A stretch of DNA of 62,000 bases from Glandiceps talaboti (taxonomy: Eukaryota; Hemichordata; Enteropneusta; Spengelidae): NCBI RefSeq assembly GCF_964340395.1, contig NC_135559.1:17041050-17103049 (forward strand). The letters are read 5' to 3'. A model generated the notes under the pieces. It searched no databases and was not told the DNA's origin. It was given only the letters and a program-made list of their open reading frames with translations. A program made the translations under genes and the position numbers. Below, piece by piece: positions 42,886 through 53,399 of this stretch (position 1 is the first letter of the stretch; every line of letters begins with the position of its first letter).

Positions 42886-43584
42886 TGTTACTGCCTTGTC
42901 TTTGGTGTTGATAGCTATTGACCAAATTCAAGTTGTAACTTTAGACGCACACATTCAATCTCAGAGATACCAGCATCTCAGGATACGTATTCAGTGGATA
43001 AACTCACAAGCACTCAAACTATTACTTTTGGTGAAGAAGATGTATGCTTAAACCAACAATACGAGAGCTTTGGATTCGTTTTCCTTCACTTACAGCAGTT
43101 CAAACTAGATAGAAACAATTAGTTCCCCCGTAGTATTCCTACTACGACGCAGATCAGTCACCGTAATCCAGACGTGTTGCTCTCTTCCGCCCCGCAAGAT
43201 CTCTCTCATATCAGTAGGCCCTTTGCATACACCGAACATTCACATTTTATTCAAATCTAAAATCTTCATTCCGTAATACAAATATGGTTAGTAAATAACA
43301 TGTTTACAGTAAACTTCAATTCTTTTCCTTATATAGGAAGTGTTTATGAACTACAGTTAATTTAATTCAGAGATAAACTATTTTGACAATACCCTTTTCT
43401 ACTAAGGCTGAATTCATTAAAAGTTGTGATTTATTACTTGTAGTGACATTGCAACATTCACTTAATTACAAGTAATAACATGGCCTAGCTCGTATTACTA
43501 TCTCATTAATCAATTAGACCTCACACGGTCGGGTAACCTAGATACAATTACTGTGTTTATAATACAGTTATATACTTTGTAACA
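42886..43584. repeat. Possible LTR or LTR-like end
   Basis: Starts TGTTACTGCC and ends TTTGTAACA, the same TGTTAC...GTAACA termini as the 8.9-kb element, over 699 bases. No second copy is in the window. The sequence just inside (complement AGCGGGTGG) is only weakly purine-rich. It could be the 3' LTR of a minus-strand relative whose other end is lost, or a chance resemblance. Confidence 0.4.
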
Positions 43585-46139
43585 CCACCCGCTACTCCAT
43601 AGTGTTTTGTCCCCTAAACAAGCAATTGAAATTGAAAAAGAATAATAAAGAGTAATAAACGGTACAGAAAATGTTAACTATTTGAGTAAAATTCAAAATT
43701 CAAAGGCACTCGGTGTAAGGTAAAATGTGAACGAAGAATAGAAAATCGGTAATAATTAATTTTTTTCTTTGTTTTTTGTTGTTGTAGTTAAAATGTTATT
43801 AAAAGTTTAAAAGTCACTGAAATCACTTAAATGTTAGAATGTTAATAAAAGTATGTTAATAAAATTATTGAAATCACTTATGTCGACAGAAAATCACACG
43901 TCGGCATTGAAAGTTAAAATGTACTTATCCTAAAATCGTAAGATGGTAAAAAGGTTTTCAAATTATCGTAAAATGATAAAATTCATTCTATAATATTTAA
44001 AAATCACACACAAAGTTTACTTATTTATCTTAATTATCTTAATTAATAAAAGTGCACTTGTCTATCTTATTTATCAATTGAATGTGACTTCTATATTATG
44101 TCTACAAAATCGGAAATATCACAGTAACTTCAAAACCACTCCAAAGTTATCAAAATATGTGTCATCATATTTCAAAACCTTAATAAAGAATGTCCAAGAG
44201 GCACTAAAATCAAATCGTAAACTAATGCTAGCGTGAGGGGCAAGGTTCCACTTCGAGAGAAGAAATACCCTCTGTTGGTAGACTTGAGGCATCATTATCA
44301 TTACTCGACTGTTCAGCATTACATCCATCCCTAATTAAATTATGTGGCAGTGTGTCAGTTTCGTCTGGTATTCCAAGTATGCGGCTGTCTACTACACTAT
44401 GAGGTAATTATCTATGGGAATTTCATGAACCATTGAATGGAACAGTTACTTTTAGCAGTTACGACGTCGACCTTACTACAATTACATTGCGTACGTCGTA
44501 GTAATACCATTTCAGCAGCATTTGTGATCTATAGACGTAAACATTAGCTTTCGACAGTATTGTTTAAACATACCATTTCAAAATGTATATGTAACGATGA
44601 CAATTAAACCTAGGGCAGCAAGACACAGACCTTCAATAACATTTTCAACATAATTTGTAACCTGCACAGAGTCATGTGCTGACGTTGGCATTGGGAATGT
44701 AGGTTTAAACCAAGAAATTTGATGCGCATTCAATTTCCACATTAAATATAATATTAAGGCCAAGTCAAAAACACGACAAGAGCAAAGTTACTCAGCTCAG
44801 AGTGAAGAATAAAGTAGATATATCCTAGCGAACCGTCAGTAAAATTGATTGAACTGTCATTACTACGTCGAGCTTTGTACAGCTGTCAGACCTTGTCATC
44901 TAGAGATACAGTTCCCAACAGGAATTTCCCGATTAAGTTTTAACAAGTTACTGACTAGTCGAATGCATCCGTGAATCATTCGAATAGCAATCTTATCAAA
45001 TAAATAGACCCAATACAAGACTTTTACCTTCAACGATATATCTGACATAACCTATTTTAAGAAAGGTAAATATGCCAACGTTATAGAAGGAGTGTTATAC
45101 ACTATTAACAAAATGCCTTGTTTCACCTATCCTAACGCATTTCTCCACCATGTCTTAATCAACACAATTACTTTATACGATATTCAATGCTCTTAAATTA
45201 ACATTGATTATATAATCCAACTTAATATTTCTAAACATTATAATATCAGAGTTACTCAACTTGGAGTCGAAAACCATGTAAATCCAAACAGACTATAGGA
45301 AACATGTATGTTTTCATATTACACTCAAACGAAGTGAGATAGACTCTACAATAAGTTCATCAAACAGATTTACTCAATCTATAATCTGTTTATCTATTAT
45401 TGTTTCTATGAAAGGGTCACTGTCAATTATTGTCAAGACTTGTACTTAGAGGAACTGTAGTCAGTGTAGCGATAATGTTGAGTAATTTAAATGAATAGAA
45501 ATGAGACATTTGAAACAAAAACATAATTACATATACCAAATACATGGTGTGACCATGTTTAAAGTATTTTGGAAATTTTCCATCAAAAAGAAAACAAGGC
45601 TTGGTGTAGCCAAACACTTCCCGTACCATATAAGGTGATAAAACAGTATCATTTGTTTTTGAGAGTGGTGATAAATGAGACAGTTCACTTACTGTCTAAT
45701 TATACAGTCAACAATAGTATTGTCCTCACCAAATAAGGCAATAAGATGGTAGCATTTTTCACTGATAGGAGTGATAAATGAGAGAAAAGGTAATTATAGC
45801 GACTAAAGCTTTGGTATCGAAAAATTCCGTTGTTTTGAGCAATCATTGAAGAAGTACCTTTCAGGGCCTCTATCATTCAGCGTCTGGCCAGACAAATTCA
45901 ATCACTCACACAATCATAGCTGTCTTTGTTCCAGATAAAATTAAACTCCCTTTTTAGTTTCAACTTGCAAAATCAATCAAAAATATACAGGCACTCTTAA
46001 ATGACAACTCAAAATAATTGACCTTAAATAACTTTTTGTCATACTATGTGATATCAATATTCAAATATAATCAATTTCACACGACACGATATGTTAACGT
46101 CTTTTGTGAAAGACTGTAGCGATCATACAGGTTGTTTCC
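43585..46139. other. LTR-element-related interior, no coding capacity
   Basis: About 45840-46130 aligns, diverged but collinear, with 9640-9920 inside the 8.9-kb LTR element. Shared words are GAAGTACCTTT, CGTCTGGC, CAATCACTCACACA, AATGACAACTCAAA and GTGATATCA. The rest is AT-rich without recognisable genes. This places the left edge of the Polinton to the right of about 46130. Confidence 0.5.
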
Positions 46140-46471
46140 TGTTTTCCTGTTCAATTCACGAAGACGTGAGTAGTATGTAAAAGGACAAAGCGAGCGCACT
46201 ATTTTTACAACCAAATATTTTTTTGGAAAGCCGGCGCACTTTTACCACAAACTATTATATAACCAAAATAAAGTCTATATCTATAGATATATAAATTTTA
46301 ATAAAATCAAATTAAATTTATACGACGAACTAAAATAAATCTTCCCCGCAAAAGTTGGGTAAAAGGTGACTTAACTTCTAGTAGTCGTTATAAGTAAATT
46401 AAAAGCTTATTAGCTCGCAGAAATGTTAATTGAACAGATAATATTATATACGTATATCATTCGATTAGTTA
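46140..46471 (+). other. Left terminal region of the Polinton (possible terminal repeat)
   Basis: Non-coding stretch between the LTR-related sequence and the first Polinton frame. GC is higher near 46160-46240, including a GCGAGCGCAC and GCCGGCGCAC pair about 44 bases apart. Polintons carry terminal inverted repeats of hundreds of bases here, but the partner would lie beyond the window, so this is positional inference only. Confidence 0.4.
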
Positions 46472-46810
46472 GTGAGTTCAAAATCTTTAGTCATATTTTT
46501 TTGGCTCATTTTTTTTTGTCTTTCTAAATGTATTTCTAACTGCGAGTTTTCTCGAGTTTTAAGTAAATTTATTAAACTAATAAATTTATATATGAATATT
46601 ATAAAATCTTTTGATTATATGAACAATATGACGAAGATTTTGAACCCACGCACTAAGCGAATGATAACAGTTGGTGGACGTGCATACAATAAGCTTTTAC
46701 AAAATGGTGATTTACAAAATTCACCCGATGTTACTGATGTTACTAAGGTTAATATGACGAAGATTATGAATCCATTAACGAATGATAACGGTTGGTGGAC
46801 GCGTATATAA
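46472..46810 (+). pseudogene. N-terminal part of the polymerase gene, frame-shifted (2C-adapt-like repeats)
   Basis: A 112-codon frame. Its first 50 residues are hydrophobic and probably not part of the original protein, and a start near 46620-46629 is more likely. From there it has the motif NPRTKRMITVGGRAYNKLL, which resembles the two-cysteine-adaptor type repeat (NPxTxRxIxxGGxxY) of large DNA viruses, though without the cysteines. A second copy begins at 46758 (MNPLTN). There it lacks four bases relative to the first copy, so the frame changes and the repeat continues in the overlapping frame at 46782. Comparing the two copies shows the break directly. Confidence 0.65.
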
Positions 46811-49800
46811 TCAACTTATACTGAATGGTAATCTACAACCATTTCAGTCGGTGCCTGATAATATCTTAGATTGGTCTATACCCGATGGTCTTCAACAACC
46901 ATTAACTGAACAATATATTATTAATCCCATTACCAAACGTATGATTAAAATACACGGACCGGGAAATGATACGTATAAAACTTTAATTAATAAAGGTTAT
47001 CATCACGTCGGTGGCGTTTTAATACCACCAATCGCGAGTAAATACCGTGAACTCGATAGAGCTTTTAAAGGATACGTTAAGTCGTACGAAATTGATATTA
47101 CTTCGAAAGAACCTCATACGCAATTAATTGAAAATAAATATTTAATAAAACAAATATTAGAACAAAATTTAAAAGATCAAGGTGGATTAAAAGCGATATT
47201 AACCTTGAAAATAAAATTCGTTAAAAATGATCGAGATATGAAAGAAATAACTAATAATGGTTATTTTAATAGTATTCCATTAGCGATTATAAACCCCGAT
47301 CAAATAGACGAACAAATGAGCGTAAGTTTCGAAAAAATTATTGAAAGCATCGCTAAATGGTTACGCGAAGGTTCCGGTTGGCGAATAAAAAAAATACTTA
47401 ATTTTTATATAAATATCGTAAGATACGAGCCTTTACGAGGTAACTCATATATAAAATTGCCGAAAGAACTACAAAACTCAATGAAGGGTTTAATTAATAT
47501 AAAAAATAGAGATAATGAGTGTTTTAGATGGTGTCATTTAGCGTATAAATTCCCGGTTGAAAAGGATAAACATAGATCATCTAAATACAAACGATATATC
47601 GACTATTTAGATTATAACGGAATTACATTTCCAGTAACTATAAAACAAATACCTAAAATCGAAAAACAAAATAATATATCGTTTTCGGTATTTGGTTATA
47701 ATAACAAAGATAAAGAAGCGTATCCAATTTACGTTAGTAAACGAATTTGCGAAGATCATTTAGATTTATTATTAATACAGAAGGGACCGACGGAAACCCA
47801 CGATGAAAATAAACATTACGTTTGGATCAAAGACTTTAATCGATTCATGCATGGTATAACGAATCATGATGGAATAAAACACTTTTGTAGATATTGTTTA
47901 CAGCATTTTTCGACCGTAGAGATTTTAAATAAACATAGTCCCGTTTGTTTCGAAATAAACAAGACGCAGGCTATACGGTTACCGACCGAAGAATATAAAT
48001 GGTTATCATTTAGAAATTACTATAAACAATTAAATACACCATTCGTTATTTACGCGGATTTTGAATCTATAACCGAAAAAGTGAATAATATTAATAATAA
48101 TACGGTATTTACGCAACATTATCAAAAGCACGAAGTATGTAGTTTCGGTTATAAACTAGTCTGTTGTTACGATGATAGATTTAGTAAAAATATCGTTATT
48201 TACAGAGGGCCGGATGCTACCAAGAAATTCATGGAAATGATGTTATCCGAAGTTGATTATTGTCAGGTTATTAAACAACGACATTTTACCAAACCCCTGC
48301 GTATGAGTATGATCAATGAAAATTATTTCCGAAAAGCTACTAGATGTCATATTTGCGAAACGCCATATAATGAAACCGATGTACGAGTCCGCGACCATTG
48401 TCATATTACCGGTAAATATCGTGGTTCGGCGCATCAAACTTGTAATCTCAAATTCCGAGTATCCGATAAAATACCGGTTATATTCCATAATTTAAAAGGA
48501 TACGACAGTCATTTCATAGTACAAACTCTAGAAAATTTTAACGAAAAGATCGATATTATACCAAATTCTATGGAAAAGTTTATGGCTATAATGGTCGGTG
48601 ATAATTTAGTTTTTATAGATAGTTTAAATTTCTTGAATGCTTCGTTAGAAAAACTCGTTAATAACACGAGTGATTTTAAATACACGGAACGAGAATTCCC
48701 ATCTAATAAGAGTTTAAAATTATTAACGAGAAAAGGTGTATAGCCTTACGATTATATGGATTCAATCGAGAAATTTAACGACGTTAATCTCCCCTCGAAG
48801 GAAACGTTTTATTCTATTTTGAACGAGATTGGTATTACCGATGAAGATTACGAGCACGCGCGAGATATATGGAAGCATTTTAATATGCGAACCATGGGTG
48901 ATTACCATGATCTGTACCTTAAAACCGATGTACTTTTATTAACCGACGTATTCGAAAATTTCCGAAAGACGTGCAATCTATACTATAACCTCGACCCTTG
49001 TCATTACTTCAGTGCTCCGGGATTATCTTGGGACGCCTGCTTAAAAATGACTAAAATTAATCTCGAACTATTAACGGATATAGATATGCATCTTTTTATA
49101 GAAAAAGGTCTTCGCGGTGGTATTTCGTATATATCGGCCGGTCACGCGAAGGCGAACAATCCGTATATGAAAGAATACGATTCTACTAAAGAATCGAAAT
49201 ACATCATGTATTTAGACGCGAATAATTTATACGGTTGGGCGATGGTTTAATCTTTACCGACGGATGGATTTAAATGGGTCGACGTAAATGATATTGGCTG
49301 CAAAGGCTTAAATAAGTATATGAATGAAAGCGATCGTGGATTAATTCTCGAAGTTGATTTAGAATATCCTAACGAGTTGCATGATCTTCATAACGATTAT
49401 CCTTTAGCACCGGAGAGACTACGTATTACCGAAGATATGTTATCTCCTCATAATAAAAAGATACGCGACTTATTCGATATAAAAAGCGGAGGTATAGAGA
49501 AATTAACTACGACTCTGAAACCGAAAAAGAATTACGTACTTCACGTACAAAACTTGAAACAATATTTATCGATGGGTTTAAAACTCGTTAAAATCCATAG
49601 AGCTATAGAGTTTAATCAATCGAAGTGGATGTCTTGATACATTTTATTTAACACGGAAAAAAGAAAGGAAGCTAGAAACGCCTTCGAAAAAGATTTCTTC
49701 AAACTAATGAATAACTCCGTATTTGGACGAACCATGATGAATGTACATAAGCATCGTAATATAAAATTATGTACTACCGAAAAACAAATAAAAAAATTAG

Positions 49801-50498
49801 TATCTAAACCGACGTTCGTTACTCAAAAAATTATAACTAAAGGATTGATAGCCGTTGAAAATAAAAAGGAAAGATTAACCCTGAATCAACCTTTATACGT
49901 CGGTATGAGTATTCTAGATTTATCCAAAACTTTGATGTACGACTTTCATTACAATTATATCAAAGAAAAATACGGTTCGTCGGCAAAGTTGTTATTCACG
50001 GATACCGATTCGTTAATGTATGAAATTAAAGCTATTGATCCCTATAAAGATTTCTATCGAGACAAAGATTTATTCGATAATAGCGATTACTCTACCGATA
50101 GTCCGTACTATTTCGGTTTTAATAAAAAGATACTCGGTAAAATGAAAGACGAATGCGCCGGTAAACCGATAACCGAATTTATAGGACTTCGAAGTAAAAT
50201 GTACTCTTATATAACCGAAACTCCGGCTGGAATTGTTTCTACAAAAAAAGCGAAAGGTATTAAAAAGATAGTTATTAAAAAGAATATAACTCACGAAGAA
50301 TATAAAAACGTACTTTTCGAAAATTTACAAAAGAGACATTCGATGAATACTATTAAGTCTATAAATCATCGGGTCGGTAGATATACGATCGATAAGATTT
50401 CTTTGAGTTGTTTCAACGATAAACGATACGTTATAGATCGTAGTAATACGTTAGCGTATGGTCACGTTACCTTATCTTCAGATTCATCTTCCAGATGA
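46782..50498 (+). pseudogene. polB: Protein-primed family B DNA polymerase, three in-frame stops
   Basis: One continuous frame of about 1240 codons interrupted only by TAG (48741), TAA (49248) and TGA (49635), with no indel between. Segment 1 has a third NPxTKRM repeat and a C2H2-like finger (C369, C372, H385, C389). It then has exonuclease motif I YADFES (424-429), a zinc/HNH-like region CHIC at 522 with DHCHITG at 538 and a further Cys at 554, and motif II NLKGYDSHF (570-578). Segment 2 ends with motif A LDANNLYGW (catalytic D154 of that segment). The last segment opens with motif B NNSVFGRT and has motif C DTDS (99-102). This is the replicative polymerase of Polintons, primed by a terminal protein. 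Catalytic motifs are all intact. The stops fall at V/PYDYM, AMV/SLPT and WMS/YIL. As it stands no full protein can be made without suppression. Confidence 0.9.
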
Positions 50499-50500
50499 AT

Positions 50501-51166
50501 TTAAGTTAGCTCGAGTAGAAATGAAATTGGCTGACCATTAAAATCTATTGGCTCGTTATTTTGATCAGTTATCCAAATTCGAAGATTAGTTATATACATT
50601 TGATTGATGGGTACTGGAATATTATCGGGAAATGAATAAGTGGTAGCTTTTCCTATATCATCTTGGTCCTCTAACATTAAAATTTGTAAATAATTAGACC
50701 TTTTCCCATTGATGTAATTAGTAGGTGTATCTATAATATCGCAATGGACTACGTATTCAGTCACAGTAAGAAAATCTGCTTTATTTGGACTAATACCCGA
50801 TGAAATATATTCTTTTTCTTCAAAACCAAGTAATCTCGCAAAATTCCTTGGCTTTGAAAAGTTTACTTTAACATTATCACCGAGTACCATCTGTGTTTTT
50901 CCCGTTGCTACAATTCTCTTAAAATTAATTAATTGCGATCTACCAATCGCTTGCGATAATGTTTCTACATTGTAATTACCCGGTTCTACTTTTTTAACTG
51001 ATCGTTTAAGGTTAACGGTAAAAGTAATTTCATTGTTTTCTTTCGTAATATTATGCCAGGAATTATATAGTTTACACTCTAATAATCGTATCTGTTTATA
51101 ATCAACCAGCGTTTCTGGAAAATTGATAGTAATATCACTAGATTTTTCATATATATACAACTTCAT
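50501..51166 (-). CDS. Probable minor capsid (penton-type) protein
   Basis: 221 codons, the only Polinton gene on the minus strand, ending 2 bases from the polymerase stop (tail to tail). The protein is beta-rich looking, without membrane segments, and ends ITDQNNEPIDFNGQPISFLL. This resembles the C-terminal strand pattern of Polinton minor capsid proteins as I remember it. Size fits a single jelly roll, the penton that sits at capsid vertices. It begins 62 bases from the divergent gene at 51229, so the two share one AT-rich promoter region. The assignment is by pattern and context. An alternative is another virion or accessory protein. The frame is undamaged. Confidence 0.45.
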   Translation of the reverse strand: MKLYIYEKSSDITINFPETLVDYKQIRLLECKLYNSWHNITKENNEITFTVNLKRSVKKVEPGNYNVETLSQAIGRSQLINFKRIVATGKTQMVLGDNVKVNFSKPRNFARLLGFEEKEYISSGISPNKADFLTVTEYVVHCDIIDTPTNYINGKRSNYLQILMLEDQDDIGKATTYSFPDNIPVPINQMYITNLRIWITDQNNEPIDFNGQPISFLLELT

Positions 51167-51228
51167 TGTTTTAATATTATATATTATATATTATATATTA
51201 TATACAAAAATACATTACATACTATAAT
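51167..51228. promoter_or_regulatory. Divergent promoter region
   Basis: 62 bases between two diverging start codons, consisting of repeated ATTATATATT units followed by ACATTACATACTATAATATG. The last part recurs as ATATTACATACTACAATG before the starts at 60719 and 60947, whose products share the N-terminal module with the gene at 51229. The TATA-like repeats could serve both directions. Function is inferred. Confidence 0.45.
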
Positions 51229-52233
51229 ATGCCATCGCCATCAGATTTTGGACTAGGTATGATAACACCTCGAGGATACGCACTTAGTGATCTCAGAGAT
51301 GTTAACGCAAAAAATTTATCCGGACGAGACAATAATAAAGATTTTATTTTAAGATGGAAAAATGAAAGGAAAATATATAGTATAGAACCATCGGCGGTTC
51401 AATTAAACCACCAACATACTAATAATTTAGCGGGTTTAAATGACGTGGATGATACGATCGAAGAATATAAAGTATCAAAATATCATATACCATTTGGTTT
51501 TGCGTATAGCAACAGAGCTGCTACGTTCTATACTTTTGATTTACCACGAGATTATGTTGAAATGCTTGAAAAGCCATTAACCATTGATCATGGTTTAACT
51601 GATCGAGTTCCTTATGTGTCAGTTTATAATGACAATGATAAAACATTTCGTTTAGCTGATATCAGACTTTATTTACCGGAACCAGATCCTAGACTATACC
51701 TGTTGAACTTAAAGCTGCATTTAAAATTGGATGAAACAACAACAGTAGTAGATAATGACAATATTTTTATTAGAAATATGAATTCAGGGAAATGGTTTTG
51801 TGATTATGTCACTGACGAAGGAAATGTTATGTTATTTTATGATACGCAGTTTAAAACATTCGCTTTGAAACCTGTTGATGTGGCTAAACTAGAATTGTCT
51901 AGTGCTAGTGATGTGGCAGTGGATGATATGAAGAAAGTAACCGGCGGTACCATTATTATCGAATGTATTAAATTAAACACCGAGGATGAATACGATACTT
52001 TATTAGATGGATTTTCAATAAAATGCAAACGACGTATATTATTAACGATTAAAATTCAGATTAAAAACGGTAGTTTTGACGTTACTTTTACAGAAAATAT
52101 AGCGTCGTTCGAACTAGCGGAAGAATTACTGGAAAATGAAGTGTCATACGCTATAACACAAGGGTTAAAGTTTCTAAATATTAAAACAATAACTTTGAAA
52201 CGTTTGTTTCTTATAGATTTTAAAGTATTTTAA
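51229..52233 (+). CDS. Conserved-looking Polinton protein of unknown function, module-bearing
   Basis: 334 codons, intact, acidic to neutral, no membrane segment. The first 45 residues contain MITPRGYALSDLRDVNAKNL followed by a DNN motif and KIYSI. This is an N-terminal module also found at 60719 and 60947 and, more weakly, at 52294. The rest has alternating hydrophobic segments typical of beta-rich proteins (for example FRLADIRLYLPEPDPRLYLL). I do not recognise a family. Given its position beside the probable minor capsid gene, a virion or assembly role is possible. A run of A residues follows the stop at about 52240. Confidence 0.7.
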   Translation: MPSPSDFGLGMITPRGYALSDLRDVNAKNLSGRDNNKDFILRWKNERKIYSIEPSAVQLNHQHTNNLAGLNDVDDTIEEYKVSKYHIPFGFAYSNRAATFYTFDLPRDYVEMLEKPLTIDHGLTDRVPYVSVYNDNDKTFRLADIRLYLPEPDPRLYLLNLKLHLKLDETTTVVDNDNIFIRNMNSGKWFCDYVTDEGNVMLFYDTQFKTFALKPVDVAKLELSSASDVAVDDMKKVTGGTIIIECIKLNTEDEYDTLLDGFSIKCKRRILLTIKIQIKNGSFDVTFTENIASFELAEELLENEVSYAITQGLKFLNIKTITLKRLFLIDFKVF

Positions 52234-52293
52234 ATATAAAAAAAAAAAAAAAATTAAAAAGATTAATTATATACACATACACATAATATAATA

Positions 52294-52862
52294 ATGACCG
52301 CTACAATTAACTCTCGCAGCTTATCTCTCAATGATCTTAGGGATATTAAAATTAAGAAACCAATCACAGGTGTTAAATAACACTTAGAATGTGAAAATAA
52401 TACGTTTAAATTAAAACCGATTCCACCTCCAAAGCCTACGGAGTCAGACACAGGGGTTGCGATAATTGAATTAGATTATAAAAAAGTTGCTAGATTATTC
52501 GTAAATGAATTTTCTCATATGATAAACACGAATAAGGTAATATTCGATAGTGATACAAATGATTACTTATCACATGTAAACATTTTATAGACTCCGCTAG
52601 TATTAAGTCTAAGGATATTGAAGAGAGATCAATAATTAATTTTAATATAAAATTCGATGATAAAATTAAAATATCTCATTCAACATTCGTTATAAACAAA
52701 CAAATTATACCGGCATCTGTGTCTCGATTAATTCATACTAAAAAAAGGGTTAAAGTCACTCGTAGTTTTGCGGTCTTCGATCGTGGTTATACAAAAATAA
52801 CTTATCGTTCCACTTTGGTTATCAAACCTTTAAAAAATAATATTTTTAAATATATAGAGTGA
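52294..52862 (+). pseudogene. Broken gene with the shared N-terminal module
   Basis: Starts MTATINSRSLSLNDLRDIKI, matching the LxDLRD part of the 51229 protein. A TAA falls at codon 29 (52378) and the frame then stays open to a TAG at 52588. An overlapping frame takes over near 52580 and is open to TGA at 52860. The total would be about 189 codons. The second half is rich in beta-type hydrophobic alternation (for example SFAVFDRGYTKITYRS). This could be a decayed paralogue of the upstream gene, since both have the module and lie side by side. No function is recognised. Confidence 0.6.
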
Positions 52863-52874
52863 TACCGTACACAA

Positions 52875-53378
52875 ATGATTGATCAAAATTTCAGAACGAT
52901 ACAAGACCTGCAAGCTTTAGTCGATTATCTTACACGGGTATGTAGTGCGTATAGACGTTCTTATAAATTATTAAGTCGTATTAATAAAGGTATACTTATT
53001 ACTAGTGGAATTATTTCGGGAGTTGGTGCATTAGCTGCCGTTCCAGCGATTCCGGTATTTGTTAGTTTATTAGCAGCTGTTCCTATAGTCGTTACGGTTG
53101 TAAACCAAAACTTAAAGTTATCGGATAAAGTATCGCGATTAAAAGTACAATATAAGAATTTCAAAGAATTACAAACATATACGCAAGCAAATATTTACTC
53201 CGAAACACCACAAGAACTTATTCAAGAAGTATTTATGAAGTCTTTAGAAATGCAAAAAACAGCTAATTATACTCCACCTTTAGAACGTTATTTAAAGTAT
53301 TATAAACTGAATGGTTATTCAGACCCCGGACCATCGGGTGGTACGAAATTAACGAAATCACAAATAGTGAAAAAATAA
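52875..53378 (+). CDS. Small membrane protein with a central hydrophobic hairpin
   Basis: 167 codons, intact. Residues about 40-76 are a long hydrophobic stretch (GILITSGIISGVGALAAVPA and on to VVTVV) able to form two membrane helices with an alanine/proline turn. They are flanked by an N-terminal helix with Arg/Tyr and a C-terminal coiled-coil-like segment. This layout resembles SLATT-type or phage-holin-like membrane proteins seen in mobile elements, but I cannot assign a family. It lies 12 bases after the broken gene and 22 bases before integrase, suggesting joint expression. It may act in virion membranes or host membranes. Confidence 0.7.
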   Translation: MIDQNFRTIQDLQALVDYLTRVCSAYRRSYKLLSRINKGILITSGIISGVGALAAVPAIPVFVSLLAAVPIVVTVVNQNLKLSDKVSRLKVQYKNFKELQTYTQANIYSETPQELIQEVFMKSLEMQKTANYTPPLERYLKYYKLNGYSDPGPSGGTKLTKSQIVKK

Positions 53379-53399
53379 TGTTTACTAATATAATACACT

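Noticed and set aside
42886-46130. A complete second LTR element
   Set aside because: Only one TGTTAC...GTAACA end is present, and no partner LTR or target duplication is found before the Polinton.
50070-50294. Minus-strand frames inside Polinton genes (also 48243, 53439, 54227, 56116, 57191, 57481 and 58097)
   Set aside because: Shadows of the plus-strand genes with no independent motif or start context.
46782-50498. Alternative genetic code explaining the stops in the polymerase
   Set aside because: TAG, TAA and TGA all occur once in frame while intact neighbouring genes use ordinary stops. No single reassignment fits.
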